NCBI RefSeq assembly: GCF_019599275.1
Contig: NZ_JAHZTD010000002.1
Span: forward strand, 1,116,001-1,180,000
Length of the DNA: 64,000 bases
Direction: 5' to 3'
Source of the DNA: Hymenobacter sp. HSC-4F20
Lineage (GTDB): Bacteria; Bacteroidota; Bacteroidia; Cytophagales; Hymenobacteraceae
Shown: in pieces, positions 28,176-36,395 of the stretch
Layout: every line of letters begins with the position of its first letter
Numbering within the stretch: the first letter of the stretch is position 1
Notes under the pieces: generated by a model
The model's input: the letters and a program-made list of their open reading frames with translations, nothing else
Database searches by the model: none
What the model was told of the DNA's origin: nothing
Program-made: the position numbers and the translations under genes

Positions 28176-30050
28176 ATGCCCGTCCGCATCTTCTTTCTTT
28201 GGTTGCTTCTGCTCCCGCTGCCTTCCGGGCTGATGGCCCAGAATCAGCAGGTGGCCCCCCTGAACCCGGCTGCGCCGCCCTTACCAGCTATGCCACCGGC
28301 CCTGCCGCCCGACTCAGCGCGGCGCGTGGCGGCGCTCCGGCCAGCGCCGCCTACGCGGCCTGTGCGGCCCGTAGTGTTGCAGGTAGTGGCAGAGGCCGCC
28401 GACCGGCCGATTCTGCGCCCGTACCGCTACCGCACCACGTTGCCCGACTCCCTGGCCGCGTTGCGCGAGGTGCGGACCCTGGTGCTAGCTCTGCAGAACG
28501 ACGCCTACCTCACGGCCTCGGCCGATGAACTGCGCTGGCGCCACGACACGCTGCGCGTGCAGGTCTATGTAGGTGAGAAGTTTCGCTGGGCCCGCCTGCG
28601 CAACGGCAACCTCGGCGACGGGTTGCTGACCCGGGCCGGCTACCGCGAAAAACTGTTTCGCCAGCAGCCCTTCCAGCCCCAGGAATGGGCCCGCCTTCAG
28701 GAGAACATCCTTCACGAAGCCGAAAATCAGGGCTACCCTTTCGCCACCATTGGGTTGGACTCGGTGGTGTTACGCGGGGCCGATGTAGAGGGCCGGGTAG
28801 TCTTGCACCGCGGCCCGGCAGTAACTTTCGATTCGTTGCAGGTGGTAGGTAAAACCAAAACGCGGGCCCGCTTCCTGACCAAGTACCTCCAAATTGAGCC
28901 CAACCAGCCCTTTAGTCAGCAGCGCATCCGGGAGGCTGCGCGCCGCCTGCGGCAGTTGCCTTACCTTCACCTCAAGGCCGAGCCCGAAGTACGCTTTGCC
29001 CGGGGACGGGCCCGGGTATATTTTCTACTCGAAGACCGCACGGCCAACCAGTTCGATGCCATTGTGGGGGTGCTGCCTACTCCTAACCCGGGCCTGGGGC
29101 AGAAGCGCATTCAGATTACCGGCGACGTGACCATCAACCTGCGCAACCTCAGCGGCGGGGGCAAAGGTCTAGGGGTGCAGTGGCGTAAGCTTGATGCCAG
29201 CTCCCAGTTGCTGGACGCGCAGTACGTGCACCCGGCTTTTTTCGGGACGCCGCTGGAGCTGGACGGCAGCTTCAATCTGCTCAAGCAAAACGACCAGTTT
29301 CTGACGGCCCGCCCCCGCCTGCAGTTGGCCTACCCCTTACCCTCCGCCGGCCGGCTGGCGTTTTTCGTGGAGTGGCGCAACTCCCGCCTAATCGACTCTA
29401 CTCTAAAACGGGCCACAGTGCTGCCCGAGAACATCGACTCTCGCTTTACCGCTTACGGCCTCGACTACGCTTGGAACACGCTCGACGACCCGTACTTCCC
29501 GCGGCGGGGCATGCTGGCCAGTGGGCAGGCCTCCGTCGGCACCAAGCGCATCAGCAAAAACCCTGATCTGAATGAGGCGCTCTACGAAGGCTTAACCCTG
29601 CGCTCCACCCAAGTGAGCCTGGGAGTGCGCGTAGAGCGCTACTATCGGGTGGGGCGTAGCGGGGTGCTGCTTACCCGCCTGCGCGGCGAGGCCTTGGTAA
29701 ACCAGCGCCTGTTTTTGAACGACTTGTTCCGGCTGGGCGGCCTGGCTACCCTGCGCGGCTTCAATGAGCTGAACTTCTACGCCAGTCAGTACGCCGTCGG
29801 TACGGCGGAGTTCCGGCAGTTCACTGGGTCCGATGCCTACCTGTTTCTCTTCGTCGACCAGGCCTACCTGCGCCGCAACCTGCCTGCTGACCCGCTGCCC
29901 CACGATACTCCTACGGGGTTAGGAGCTGGCCTGAGCTTCCGCACTGGCGCAGGGCAATTTCAGTTTGTGTACGCCCTGGGCCGGACTCAGCAGCAAAAGT
30001 TTGCGCTCAACTCCGGTAAAATCCACTTCGGCATTACCAGCCGGTTCTGA
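28176..30050 (+). CDS. Omp85/BamA-family outer-membrane protein
   Basis: Translation should start at the ATG at 28176, which opens a signal peptide (M-P-V-R-I-F-F-L-W...L-M-A-Q). The 624-residue protein has a proline-rich linker, one or two POTRA-like domains (about 130-290; 'FDSLQVVGKTKTRARFLTKYLQIEPNQPFSQQRI') and a C-terminal 16-strand-type barrel with 'GFNELNFYASQYAVGTAEFR' near the family L-R-G-[YF] signature and a final F-G-I-T-S-R-F. It is shorter than BamA and resembles the TamA or ShlB-like members found in Bacteroidota. It may assemble or export an outer-membrane protein. No obvious partner follows it. Confidence 0.85.
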   Translation: MPVRIFFLWLLLLPLPSGLMAQNQQVAPLNPAAPPLPAMPPALPPDSARRVAALRPAPPTRPVRPVVLQVVAEAADRPILRPYRYRTTLPDSLAALREVRTLVLALQNDAYLTASADELRWRHDTLRVQVYVGEKFRWARLRNGNLGDGLLTRAGYREKLFRQQPFQPQEWARLQENILHEAENQGYPFATIGLDSVVLRGADVEGRVVLHRGPAVTFDSLQVVGKTKTRARFLTKYLQIEPNQPFSQQRIREAARRLRQLPYLHLKAEPEVRFARGRARVYFLLEDRTANQFDAIVGVLPTPNPGLGQKRIQITGDVTINLRNLSGGGKGLGVQWRKLDASSQLLDAQYVHPAFFGTPLELDGSFNLLKQNDQFLTARPRLQLAYPLPSAGRLAFFVEWRNSRLIDSTLKRATVLPENIDSRFTAYGLDYAWNTLDDPYFPRRGMLASGQASVGTKRISKNPDLNEALYEGLTLRSTQVSLGVRVERYYRVGRSGVLLTRLRGEALVNQRLFLNDLFRLGGLATLRGFNELNFYASQYAVGTAEFRQFTGSDAYLFLFVDQAYLRRNLPADPLPHDTPTGLGAGLSFRTGAGQFQFVYALGRTQQQKFALNSGKIHFGITSRF

Positions 30051-30108
30051 GTTATCAGCAACAAGTGCCGCCCTACCCCTAGCCTAAGGATGTGCAACCA
30101 ACCCAATA

Positions 30109-30150
30109 AACGAAAAAGCTTCCCCTGCTGGCAGAGGAAGCTTTTTCGTT
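30109..30150. terminator. Bidirectional hairpin terminator
   Basis: Stem AACGAAAAAGCTTCC / GGAAGCTTTTTCGTT with an inner loop, between the convergent Omp85 and esterase genes. U-rich sides exist on both strands. Confidence 0.8.
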
Positions 30151-30161
30151 GAGTTGAGCAG

Positions 30162-31316
30162 TTATTGAAGCGCCTTTTTCAGCTCGGCCGCGGCCAGGTC
30201 TTGGGCCTGGGCGGCCTGGGGCACCACGGCAGCCATGCCGAAGAACTCGTGAGTCACCCCGTTGTAGTTCTGATATTTGGTGGGTACCCCGGCGGCCTTA
30301 AGCTTGTCGGCCAGCATGCTACCGTCGCTCATCAGGGGATCAAGCTCCGCCGTAATGACCGTGGCGGGGGGCATGCCCTTCAGGTTGGCGTTCACCAGCG
30401 AAATCATCGGGCTCTTGCCATCAGCAGTGCCACGCAAGTACTTATCGAAGAACCACGCCATCATGGGCTTGTTCAGGGGCTTGGCCTGGGCATTCTTCTG
30501 GTAGGAAGGCGTGTTCAGGTCGTAGCTGGCAATGGGATACACCAGTAGCTCATGCTTGGGCAGCATTACCTTCTTGTCGCGGGCCATCATGCTCACGGCG
30601 GCGGCTAGGTTTCCGCCGGCGCTTTCACCAGCTACCGCTACTTTCTGGGGGTTACCGTTAAAGGAGGCGGCGTTTTTCAGCACCCACTGGTAGGCGGCAA
30701 AGGAATCGTTGTGCGCCGTAGGATACTTATGCTCCGGCCCCTGGCGGTAGGCCACTGACACGAAAATAGCGCCGGTTTTCTCCACTAGGCCACGCACGGA
30801 GGCGTCGTAGGTATCGAGGTTGGCAATAACCCAGCCCCCACCATGGTAATATACTACTACGGGCAGCGGGCCACTAGCATTCCGCGGTGTATAGATGCGC
30901 ACCTTCACGCCTGGCATCACCTGGCGGCTGGTAGTATCGGCGCTGGAGGGCGGCATCGGAATGCTGTTGTCCCGCATTACCTTCTCTACAGCTTCCTTGG
31001 CGCCGGGCTGTTGCCGGGCCTCCTGCGCCGATAACGTTTCGATGGGCTTGGGGTTGAGGCTGGCAAGGGCTTCGATTACCGTTTGCATCTCGGGCGCGAT
31101 GGTAGGGCCCCAGGCGGGCTTCGGGCCAGCTGGCGTTACGGGCTTAGGCCCCGCCGCCGGGGCAGAAACTGCCGGTGCGGTGCTCATGGTATCAGTCGCC
31201 GTTGCCGTAGCGCTGGTTGACTCAGATGTTTGGGACGTGTTGCAAGCCGTAAGTGCTAAACCGGCAAGCACCGGAGCAGCCCACCGCAGGGAGGGGAATG
31301 AATGCAGAACAGACAT
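30162..31316 (-). CDS. Lipoprotein esterase, hormone-sensitive-lipase type alpha/beta hydrolase
   Basis: This 384-residue protein starts with a lipoprotein signal (L-A-G-L-A-L-T-A-C25), then a Thr/Ser/Ala/Pro-rich linker to about residue 70. The catalytic domain has the HSL-family oxyanion motif H158-G-G-G, nucleophile S232 in G-E-S-A-G-G, acid D326 in 'AELDPLMSDG' and H356 in 'VTHEFFGM'. All triad parts are present. It probably hydrolyses short-chain esters at the cell envelope. Its neighbours give no hint of substrate. Confidence 0.9.
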   Translation of the reverse strand: MSVLHSFPSLRWAAPVLAGLALTACNTSQTSESTSATATATDTMSTAPAVSAPAAGPKPVTPAGPKPAWGPTIAPEMQTVIEALASLNPKPIETLSAQEARQQPGAKEAVEKVMRDNSIPMPPSSADTTSRQVMPGVKVRIYTPRNASGPLPVVVYYHGGGWVIANLDTYDASVRGLVEKTGAIFVSVAYRQGPEHKYPTAHNDSFAAYQWVLKNAASFNGNPQKVAVAGESAGGNLAAAVSMMARDKKVMLPKHELLVYPIASYDLNTPSYQKNAQAKPLNKPMMAWFFDKYLRGTADGKSPMISLVNANLKGMPPATVITAELDPLMSDGSMLADKLKAAGVPTKYQNYNGVTHEFFGMAAVVPQAAQAQDLAAAELKKALQ

Positions 31317-31492
31317 CAGGGTGTAGAAAAGAAAAAGAGTAGAATAAAACAGCTTGCTCTACGGGGGCGCTCTGTTCAGCAGACAAGCTCGCCCATAATC
31401 ATGTACATACTTACAATACAGTCGCTGCTCGCACTAATTTTTTGTCCTTGATAGTCAGCCAGAAGGAAGGCTGCCGACATTATTTACAACCC

Positions 31493-31528
31493 TTTCGTGC
31501 GGATATCCGAAAAAGCCTACTACATTTG
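31493..31528 (+). promoter_or_regulatory. Probable promoter of the initiator tRNA gene
   Basis: TACATTTG at 31521-31528 matches the Bacteroidota -7 element TAnnTTTG and ends 13 bases before the tRNA. A TTTC at 31493-31496 could be a weak -33 element at about 24 bases spacing. Confidence 0.5.
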
Positions 31529-31541
31529 TATTACCAAACAG

Positions 31542-31616
<75 letters not shown>

Positions 31617-31620
31617 TTAT

Positions 31621-31659
31621 AAGAGGCCAAGTAGTTCGTAATGAGTTACTTGGCCTCTT
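31621..31659 (+). terminator. Island-borne terminator for the tRNA gene
   Basis: AAGAGGCCAAGTA (31621-31633) pairs with TACTTGGCCTCTT (31647-31659), followed by TATTTT. It lies seven bases after the tRNA and replaces the host terminator displaced to 48048. Confidence 0.8.
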
Positions 31660-31683
31660 TATTTTGCGTCCTTAGGACGCTAA

Positions 31684-31692
31684 TAGAACGTT
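31684..31692. promoter_or_regulatory. Candidate integrase arm site, left end
   Basis: TAGAACGTT, identical to two sites at the right end (47895, 47906). A small inverted repeat GCGTCC-TTA-GGACGC (31666-31680) sits beside it. Confidence 0.45.
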
Positions 31693-31837
31693 AAGATTGG
31701 ATTTTTGGCGTTCGTATTCGTTGTGCCTAGAAGAGGAAGGCACAAGCAAAGTGGGTTACGATACCAATTAGCTACCTACTGCTCCACCCCGCATCCCAAA
31801 CATATTAGCGGGATAGTCATAGGTCTCAAACTATCTC

Positions 31838-32323
31838 CTAAAACATAGTAAGATGTGAAGGAGGATTCCGTTGGGTAGTCACCACTGCTTGCCAGAGAAG
31901 TTCATGAGGAGGTGTACCACCTATCACAAGTAGGAGTGGTGAGCCTGACCCATACAAACGCCGTAAAGCGAAGTATCGCATTTGCTTAATATCAGTGCTG
32001 CTTGGTTGAGCAGCAGAATTAGGATGTGTATGCCACTCACCTACATAATAAAGGGGTGGGTTTTGATTTTTTGCTGAAGTTAATAGTTGTTTAATACCCT
32101 TTGTCCCACGAATGAAGCGGTAACGACCGTGTTCGGAATCCGATGGCGGCGGTGTAGCTACAACTATCGTTGCGACGCGGTAGTCGGAGTCATAATACCC
32201 TAGCAGAATACCACCTGTTTCTAAAGGGTGGTGCAATAGAGCCTGCTCACGGATAGTGTCAATTGCGTTCGTAAGCAAGTGCATACATTGCCGACCGTCA
32301 CTAGTGCAGAAAAGCAGACTCAT
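31838..32323 (-). CDS. JAB/JAMM isopeptidase (Cap3-like)
   Basis: A 161-residue JAB1/MPN/Mov34 metalloprotease. The JAMM zinc motif is complete: E35 in 'LETGGILLG', H98-T-H100-P, then P107-S108-x-x-D111 in 'QPSSTDIKQM'. In CBASS the related Cap3 removes CD-NTase from its conjugates; in other bacterial ubiquitin-like systems JAB proteins mature the modifier or cleave conjugates. Its ATG lies inside the last codons of the E2-E1 gene (23-base overlap), so the two are translationally coupled. It is the third gene of the YegP, E2-E1, JAB operon and ends near the island's left boundary. A small N-terminal extension (about 25 residues) precedes the core. Confidence 0.93.
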   Translation of the reverse strand: MSLLFCTSDGRQCMHLLTNAIDTIREQALLHHPLETGGILLGYYDSDYRVATIVVATPPPSDSEHGRYRFIRGTKGIKQLLTSAKNQNPPLYYVGEWHTHPNSAAQPSSTDIKQMRYFALRRLYGSGSPLLLVIGGTPPHELLWQAVVTTQRNPPSHLTMF

Positions 32324-34124
32324 TAACAGTTTCTAAAATTGAGGTTTGGTCTGATACCAATAGTGGCCAAGCATGACGAATTCTAAGAGGGCATACCGAC
32401 TTATCTGCATAGGTCTTATCAATCAACTCTACTGCTACACCTGCTAAACCTGCTATCCTGTTCAAAGGAGCGGGAGTTAGAGGGTGCCAGCATCCTATTC
32501 CCCTTGGAAATTCTAGCTGTTGAGCCAATTGATTTTGCTCTTCCCTAAAAGGTTGATGCCATTGATTAAAATCAATCCAGTTGAATGTCTCAGCTAGGTC
32601 AGCATAGAAAAACAAGTGTTCTGCATTCAGGCTAAGAGAACAACTTATGATAGGAGTGTCCCTGGGAATGCCTGGCAATGGCATCAATTGCAGTACCGCA
32701 TCTTCCGCCGTGGCATCAATAATGAGCGTAGCCTCTTTGACTGCATTCAAGAAGCCAATATCCTGGTTTGGAAGGGTTAAATGCATCCCAACAACTCTCG
32801 TTGAAGGGTTAACTTGATTTAGCCCTGCTGCTAATGCCAATGCCTTTGACTGTCCTAATTGAGGCAAGGCTAAGCTATGTCGCACTAAGTTGCCTGCTTC
32901 TAGTACATCCTTATCCACAATTGTCAGGTGGTTCACGCCCATCCGGACTAGTTGCTCAGCGATAGCGCTACCTAATGCCCCAGCTCCTAGAAGCAAAACT
33001 TTTGCATTGCTAAGCTTAACTGATAGACGCCCACGGTTCTGTAAAACTTCAGGGTGCCAATTTTCAGCTCGCGGCATCCACTTGAGCTCGTGAGGAGTAT
33101 TAAGATGGGTTTTAAGTAACTGCACCCGGCTCTTTTGAGGTAAACGAGTTGCGGGTTTAGCGAGCTGGAGTGCCTGCCAATGGTAATGATGTGGCTTCTC
33201 ACCTACCCTTATAGGGATGGGTACTCCCAACAACAGAAACACTTCTTTTGACTCACTGAAGTGTTTCCACATTGGTTCGAGTAATTCGTTTAGGTCTTTA
33301 CCTTGTGCGGTCAATGCTTCCCGCAATTGGTCAATTGTAGAAGGCGCTTGCCAGTAGTTTACTACTGGCATGGCATCAAGCCTAATCCATAGAGCATAGT
33401 TTTCAGCAGGTTCACTGCTGATGGATTTTCCCCATGTAGGAGCAAAAACTACACTGCGTCCTCGAAAGTCATAAAATCTTTTAATGACATGAGTTAATGG
33501 GTTTCCCCTTAGTCGCAGCAGGGAAGCAATGCCGCTATCAACGCCCTGTGACTGCCAATGTTTGTAACTCTGCTCGTCCTCGTAATAGGCCAAAGACCCA
33601 GGTATGTTATGTTGGCCTGTATTAAAGTCTGGTAACTCGTAATAGTCGCCAAGTTGAGTGAGGGAACTGGTTGCAGCCAAGGCTAACCATTCTAAGGCAC
33701 GAGATACATGCCAGCTCAGCCTATCTATAGTGGTAGTAGGCTCGACGGGCATAGCGTTTCGCGTTGCCGCAAGATTATTTTGCCAAGTTAGAGTGCATAT
33801 GTGCCCGTTTCGGCAAGGCCAAGTACTATGATTGCCCCCATTAAACTGCTGATGAGGAAACGTCTTGTTGATGCCGTACTCATTGTTAACAGGGTGTAAT
33901 TGTACCTTTCCCCACATGTCCTGCCTGAAGTCAAGCACAACTTCCCAGTCGGTGTATAAAGGTACATCAGATGATGGCTCCGCCCCGAGCAATTCGAGGC
34001 GGAGCTGAAGCATCCATACTGTTGAGCTTTGCGTCGGGCGCCATTCACTTTGAACTTGTACCCCCCGCATGGAGGAAAGTATCTTGTGGCTCTGAGCAAG
34101 TGCTATTTGGTCTAGTTCATTCAT
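32301..34124 (-). CDS. E2-E1 fusion ubiquitin-transfer enzyme (Cap2-like)
   Basis: The start is taken as the ATG at 34122-34124 (M-N-E-L-D-Q); a TTG five codons upstream is the alternative. The 607-residue protein has an N-terminal E2-like domain (about 1-170) with candidate catalytic C110 in 'NGHICTL' followed by 'WHVSRALEWLALAATSSL'. A linker and an unrecognised middle region (about 175-370) follow, then an E1/ThiF adenylation domain with G-x-G-x-x-G ('LLGAGALGS', about 378-386), 'VDKDVLEAGNLVRH' and 'GQSKA'. Candidate E1 cysteine C545 lies in 'GIGCWHPLTPA'. Order, size and cysteine spacing match CBASS Cap2, which joins the C-terminus of a CD-NTase to targets. Here no CD-NTase gene is present, so the substrate must be something else. 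It is 20 bases after the YegP-like gene. Confidence 0.92.
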   Translation of the reverse strand: MNELDQIALAQSHKILSSMRGVQVQSEWRPTQSSTVWMLQLRLELLGAEPSSDVPLYTDWEVVLDFRQDMWGKVQLHPVNNEYGINKTFPHQQFNGGNHSTWPCRNGHICTLTWQNNLAATRNAMPVEPTTTIDRLSWHVSRALEWLALAATSSLTQLGDYYELPDFNTGQHNIPGSLAYYEDEQSYKHWQSQGVDSGIASLLRLRGNPLTHVIKRFYDFRGRSVVFAPTWGKSISSEPAENYALWIRLDAMPVVNYWQAPSTIDQLREALTAQGKDLNELLEPMWKHFSESKEVFLLLGVPIPIRVGEKPHHYHWQALQLAKPATRLPQKSRVQLLKTHLNTPHELKWMPRAENWHPEVLQNRGRLSVKLSNAKVLLLGAGALGSAIAEQLVRMGVNHLTIVDKDVLEAGNLVRHSLALPQLGQSKALALAAGLNQVNPSTRVVGMHLTLPNQDIGFLNAVKEATLIIDATAEDAVLQLMPLPGIPRDTPIISCSLSLNAEHLFFYADLAETFNWIDFNQWHQPFREEQNQLAQQLEFPRGIGCWHPLTPAPLNRIAGLAGVAVELIDKTYADKSVCPLRIRHAWPLLVSDQTSILETVNESAFLH

Positions 34125-34144
34125 GGCGTATCCGAGCAACTCAA

Positions 34145-34594
34145 CTATGCAAAACGGCCTGGACCTTCCGAACCTTTGGTTGTTGGAGGTACATAACCGC
34201 CAGAGCCACCATTTCCACCGTTTGAACCAGACCCTCGCAACTCACGGAGAAGGTCTTTTACATTAGTTATAGACCGCTTCACATTTTGCTCGCTCTCGTA
34301 TCCCTCAGCGCTATCAGCTAGAATCTTATTGTTTCTAGCTTGAAAACGCCATCGCCATTCAGCTTTCCTATCTGAGTAGTACTCCCATTCAGGTCCTTGC
34401 CCGCTGGTATCAGGCTCAACAACTTTTCGCTCAGGTGCCTCTGGTCCTAATGCCTTGAATAATTCAGCGCCTTTCTGGCAGTCTGTTTTGTCCCGGTAGC
34501 CTTCGCCTGAATCTGCTACGATTTCGTGGTTACCGTCCTTCAAGTTCCAGCGCCATTCATTCTTGGCGTCTTGGTAATAGTTAAACCCTTTCAT
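34145..34594 (-). CDS. Double YegP/DUF1508-domain protein with glycine-rich tail
   Basis: I choose the ATG at 34592-34594 because the first domain begins immediately (M-K-G-F-N-Y-Y-Q); an upstream start would add 21 residues of unlikely sequence. The 149-residue protein has two DUF1508 (YegP-like) repeats, about 5-50 and 69-117, each with an E-W-R-W core followed by A-D-S-x-E-G-Y. The tail (121-149) is rich in Gly, Ser and Asn and ends E-G-P-G-R-F-A. It is the first gene of the E2-E1/JAB operon. Such a tail is what a modifier or conjugation substrate needs, so it may take the place of the CD-NTase or ubiquitin-like partner. That is inference; the folds are not ubiquitin-like. Confidence 0.85.
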   Translation of the reverse strand: MKGFNYYQDAKNEWRWNLKDGNHEIVADSGEGYRDKTDCQKGAELFKALGPEAPERKVVEPDTSGQGPEWEYYSDRKAEWRWRFQARNNKILADSAEGYESEQNVKRSITNVKDLLRELRGSGSNGGNGGSGGYVPPTTKGSEGPGRFA

Positions 34595-34634
34595 TAGGTC
34601 GCTCCGTTTGTTGTTAAAAGATACCTCTGTCTGT

Positions 34635-34646
34635 TCTCGGCCGAGA
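34635..34646. promoter_or_regulatory. Perfect 12-bp palindrome, candidate operator
   Basis: TCTCGGCCGAGA lies 41 bases upstream of the YegP-like start, in the divergent region shared with the XRE gene. It is the best symmetric site for an XRE dimer in this spacer. Confidence 0.4.
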
Positions 34647-34750
34647 GTTAAAGACAAGCATCATACAACAATACCTGCGCCATTGTTTCATTCATGACAC
34701 AATTGCATGTGTTAGACAAGGCCGGATATAACAAGTAAGACAAACCAGCT

Positions 34751-34758
34751 TATATTTG
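34751..34758 (+). promoter_or_regulatory. Possible -7 element for the XRE gene
   Basis: TATATTTG matches TAnnTTTG, 67 bases before the XRE start. A clear -33 element is not seen. Nearby GTTAGACAA (34711) and GTAAGACAA (34735) are 24 bases apart and could be operator half-sites. Confidence 0.4.
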
Positions 34759-34824
34759 TAATGCACGGAACTCAAACCGTCATTGTGGCTGAGTTTATCG
34801 TATATTCCTTAGCCTTAACTATAT

Positions 34825-35241
34825 ATGTCGCACGAAATAAACATCAAGGCATTAGCAGAAGCCATCCAAAGGCATCGCGAAGAGAAAAAGCTCACTGTCA
34901 GAGCGGCATCTCTTGAAATGGAGAGCGTTAGCTCATCTACACTATCTAGAGTAGAAAGAGGGAGCCTACCTGACTTAGACACGTATATGCGAATATGTAG
35001 GTGGCTATCGGTAGACCCTGCCTATTTTGCCAATGAGCCTGCTTTAAAGAAGGAACTAGGAAGAGAGCCTGTCCTACAAACGGAGGATATTATAGTACAT
35101 TTAAGAGCTGACAAGCTATTAACTCAGCAAACTCGTGAAGCATTAATTACTATGATAGAAGTGGCCTATGCCGCATCTCGTCGCAATTTGTTACCGAATG
35201 AGGCAAAATCTCCTTCCTCCCAAGTTCAAGACCCTTGCTGA
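34825..35241 (+). CDS. XRE-family helix-turn-helix regulator
   Basis: A 138-residue DNA-binding protein. Residues about 8-65 form an HTH_XRE/Cro-C1 domain ('REEKKLTVRAASLEME..SSSTLSRVERGSLPDLDTYMRICRWL'). The rest (70-120) is helical with 'QQTREALITMIEVAYAAS', a plausible dimerisation or peptidase-recognition region. It is divergent from the YegP/E2-E1/JAB operon and its end overlaps the next gene's start. The pairing with an ImmA/IrrE-type peptidase suggests a repressor that is cut when DNA is damaged or phage is sensed, as in ICEBs1 ImmR/ImmA. Targets are probably its own promoter and one or more island operons. Confidence 0.88.
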   Translation: MSHEINIKALAEAIQRHREEKKLTVRAASLEMESVSSSTLSRVERGSLPDLDTYMRICRWLSVDPAYFANEPALKKELGREPVLQTEDIIVHLRADKLLTQQTREALITMIEVAYAASRRNLLPNEAKSPSSQVQDPC

Positions 35242-35821
35242 AGCAAAATCTCTAGATATTCGAAAGCAACTTGGCCTACGTTCTACTCAGGCTTGCCCAG
35301 CCCGATTAGTAGCTGAGCTATATAATGTCAGCGTAACTGCATCCTCCTCATTACTAGAAGTTTTGCAAGCTGACTTGCGAGAGCTATTCCCAGACCAAGC
35401 CTTATATTCTGAGCGCCTTACATGGGTTTCAAACCCAGAGTGTAAGTTCTCAGCGCTTGCAGCAATTGTAGGAGAACACAGGATGATTCTCTATAACGAT
35501 AGCAACTCATTGGCTCGACAGGAGAGTGATATAATGCATGAGTTGGCACACATTATATGCGAACATCCAGGTGATTGCTTACAGTTAAATGCCGATATAG
35601 CGCTTAGACAGCATAATGATAGCCATGAGGAGGAAGCTAAATGGTTAGGGGCAACCTTGCAAGTGCCTGACCAAGGGCTATATCAGCTGGTTCGCGCAGG
35701 GCATACAACTGAGCGAATTGCTGAAATATATGGTTGCAGTATAGAGATGGCCATATACAGGCGACGAATAACAGCGGTTGACCGCCGCCTGTCTTATATC
35801 AAACCAAAGCCTCAATTCTAA
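35198..35821 (+). CDS. ImmA/IrrE-family metallopeptidase
   Basis: I favour the ATG at 35198 (M-R-Q-N-L-L-P-P), though an ATG ten codons earlier is also open. The 207-residue protein has the zinc motif H114-E-L-A-H118 in 'QESDIMHELAHIICEHPG', and a downstream 'SHEEEAKWLGATLQVP' that supplies the third ligand, as is usual in the family. The C-terminus has an extra helix-rich segment ('TERIAEIYGCSIEMAIYRRRITAVD'). It overlaps the XRE gene by 44 bases (different frame), a normal sign of a repressor/antirepressor-peptidase pair. It should cleave the partner repressor under stress. Confidence 0.88.
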   Translation: MRQNLLPPKFKTLAEAKSLDIRKQLGLRSTQACPARLVAELYNVSVTASSSLLEVLQADLRELFPDQALYSERLTWVSNPECKFSALAAIVGEHRMILYNDSNSLARQESDIMHELAHIICEHPGDCLQLNADIALRQHNDSHEEEAKWLGATLQVPDQGLYQLVRAGHTTERIAEIYGCSIEMAIYRRRITAVDRRLSYIKPKPQF

Positions 35822-35884
35822 CGATGTGTAGGAAGGGTAATATCTATATTGCTGCCTACTGTCCCAAAGATTCAAGTATACATT

Positions 35885-36172
35885 ATGCCTTTACTCGCAA
35901 ACTTCCCTTCACCTAGTAATATAGGACACCAATATTATGTTTACGCTAAAGAACATCCTGCAGATAAATTAGATTTGATAGAGCAATTCAAACAAACTTA
36001 TCCTGAAAACCCTACTTTGGGTGTTCATAAAATAGTCACCCAAGTTGTAATTAATGGTTTGCCCTGTATAGAGATAGGTTTAAACATGTCAGGGCCCCCT
36101 TTAATCACAGTAGAGTTTCGTAGTCAATCAATAGGCTACGGTAACGCGTTGACACTAGCTAATCTGCCTTAA
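35885..36172 (+). CDS. Small hypothetical protein
   Basis: A 95-residue protein from the ATG at 35885 (M-P-L-L-A-N-F); a TTG 12 codons upstream is also in frame. It has no signal peptide or known motif. The centre is strand-rich ('IVTQVVINGLPCIEIGLNM' and 'LITVEFRSQSIG'). It sits 63 bases after the ImmA-like gene on the same strand and so may be the third gene of that unit. Base content is AT-rich like the rest of the island. A real gene is likely but not certain, and I do not recognise it. Confidence 0.55.
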   Translation: MPLLANFPSPSNIGHQYYVYAKEHPADKLDLIEQFKQTYPENPTLGVHKIVTQVVINGLPCIEIGLNMSGPPLITVEFRSQSIGYGNALTLANLP

Positions 36173-36367
36173 TTATAAGTCGAAGCTATTACGACTGACT
36201 ATAATGCCGCTGATGCCTAGTTTTTTTCTTAAGTGTAGAAAATTAGATTATTACGCATTATCAACAATTATAAGAAACGCTGTTTTACTCAGTGTTCAAC
36301 TTGCTGATTGTATCTGATATGTGGCAGAATGCTGATATTAGCTCTCACAAGCCATTTTCATAATATT

Positions 36368-36382
36368 GTATATATTATATAC
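36368..36382. promoter_or_regulatory. Inverted repeat upstream of the methyltransferase
   Basis: GTATATA-T-TATATAC, seven-base arms around one base, 13 bases before the methyltransferase ATG. The position suits an operator or an overlapping AT-rich promoter. Confidence 0.35.
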
Positions 36383-36395
36383 ATGGCTAGTGTAG

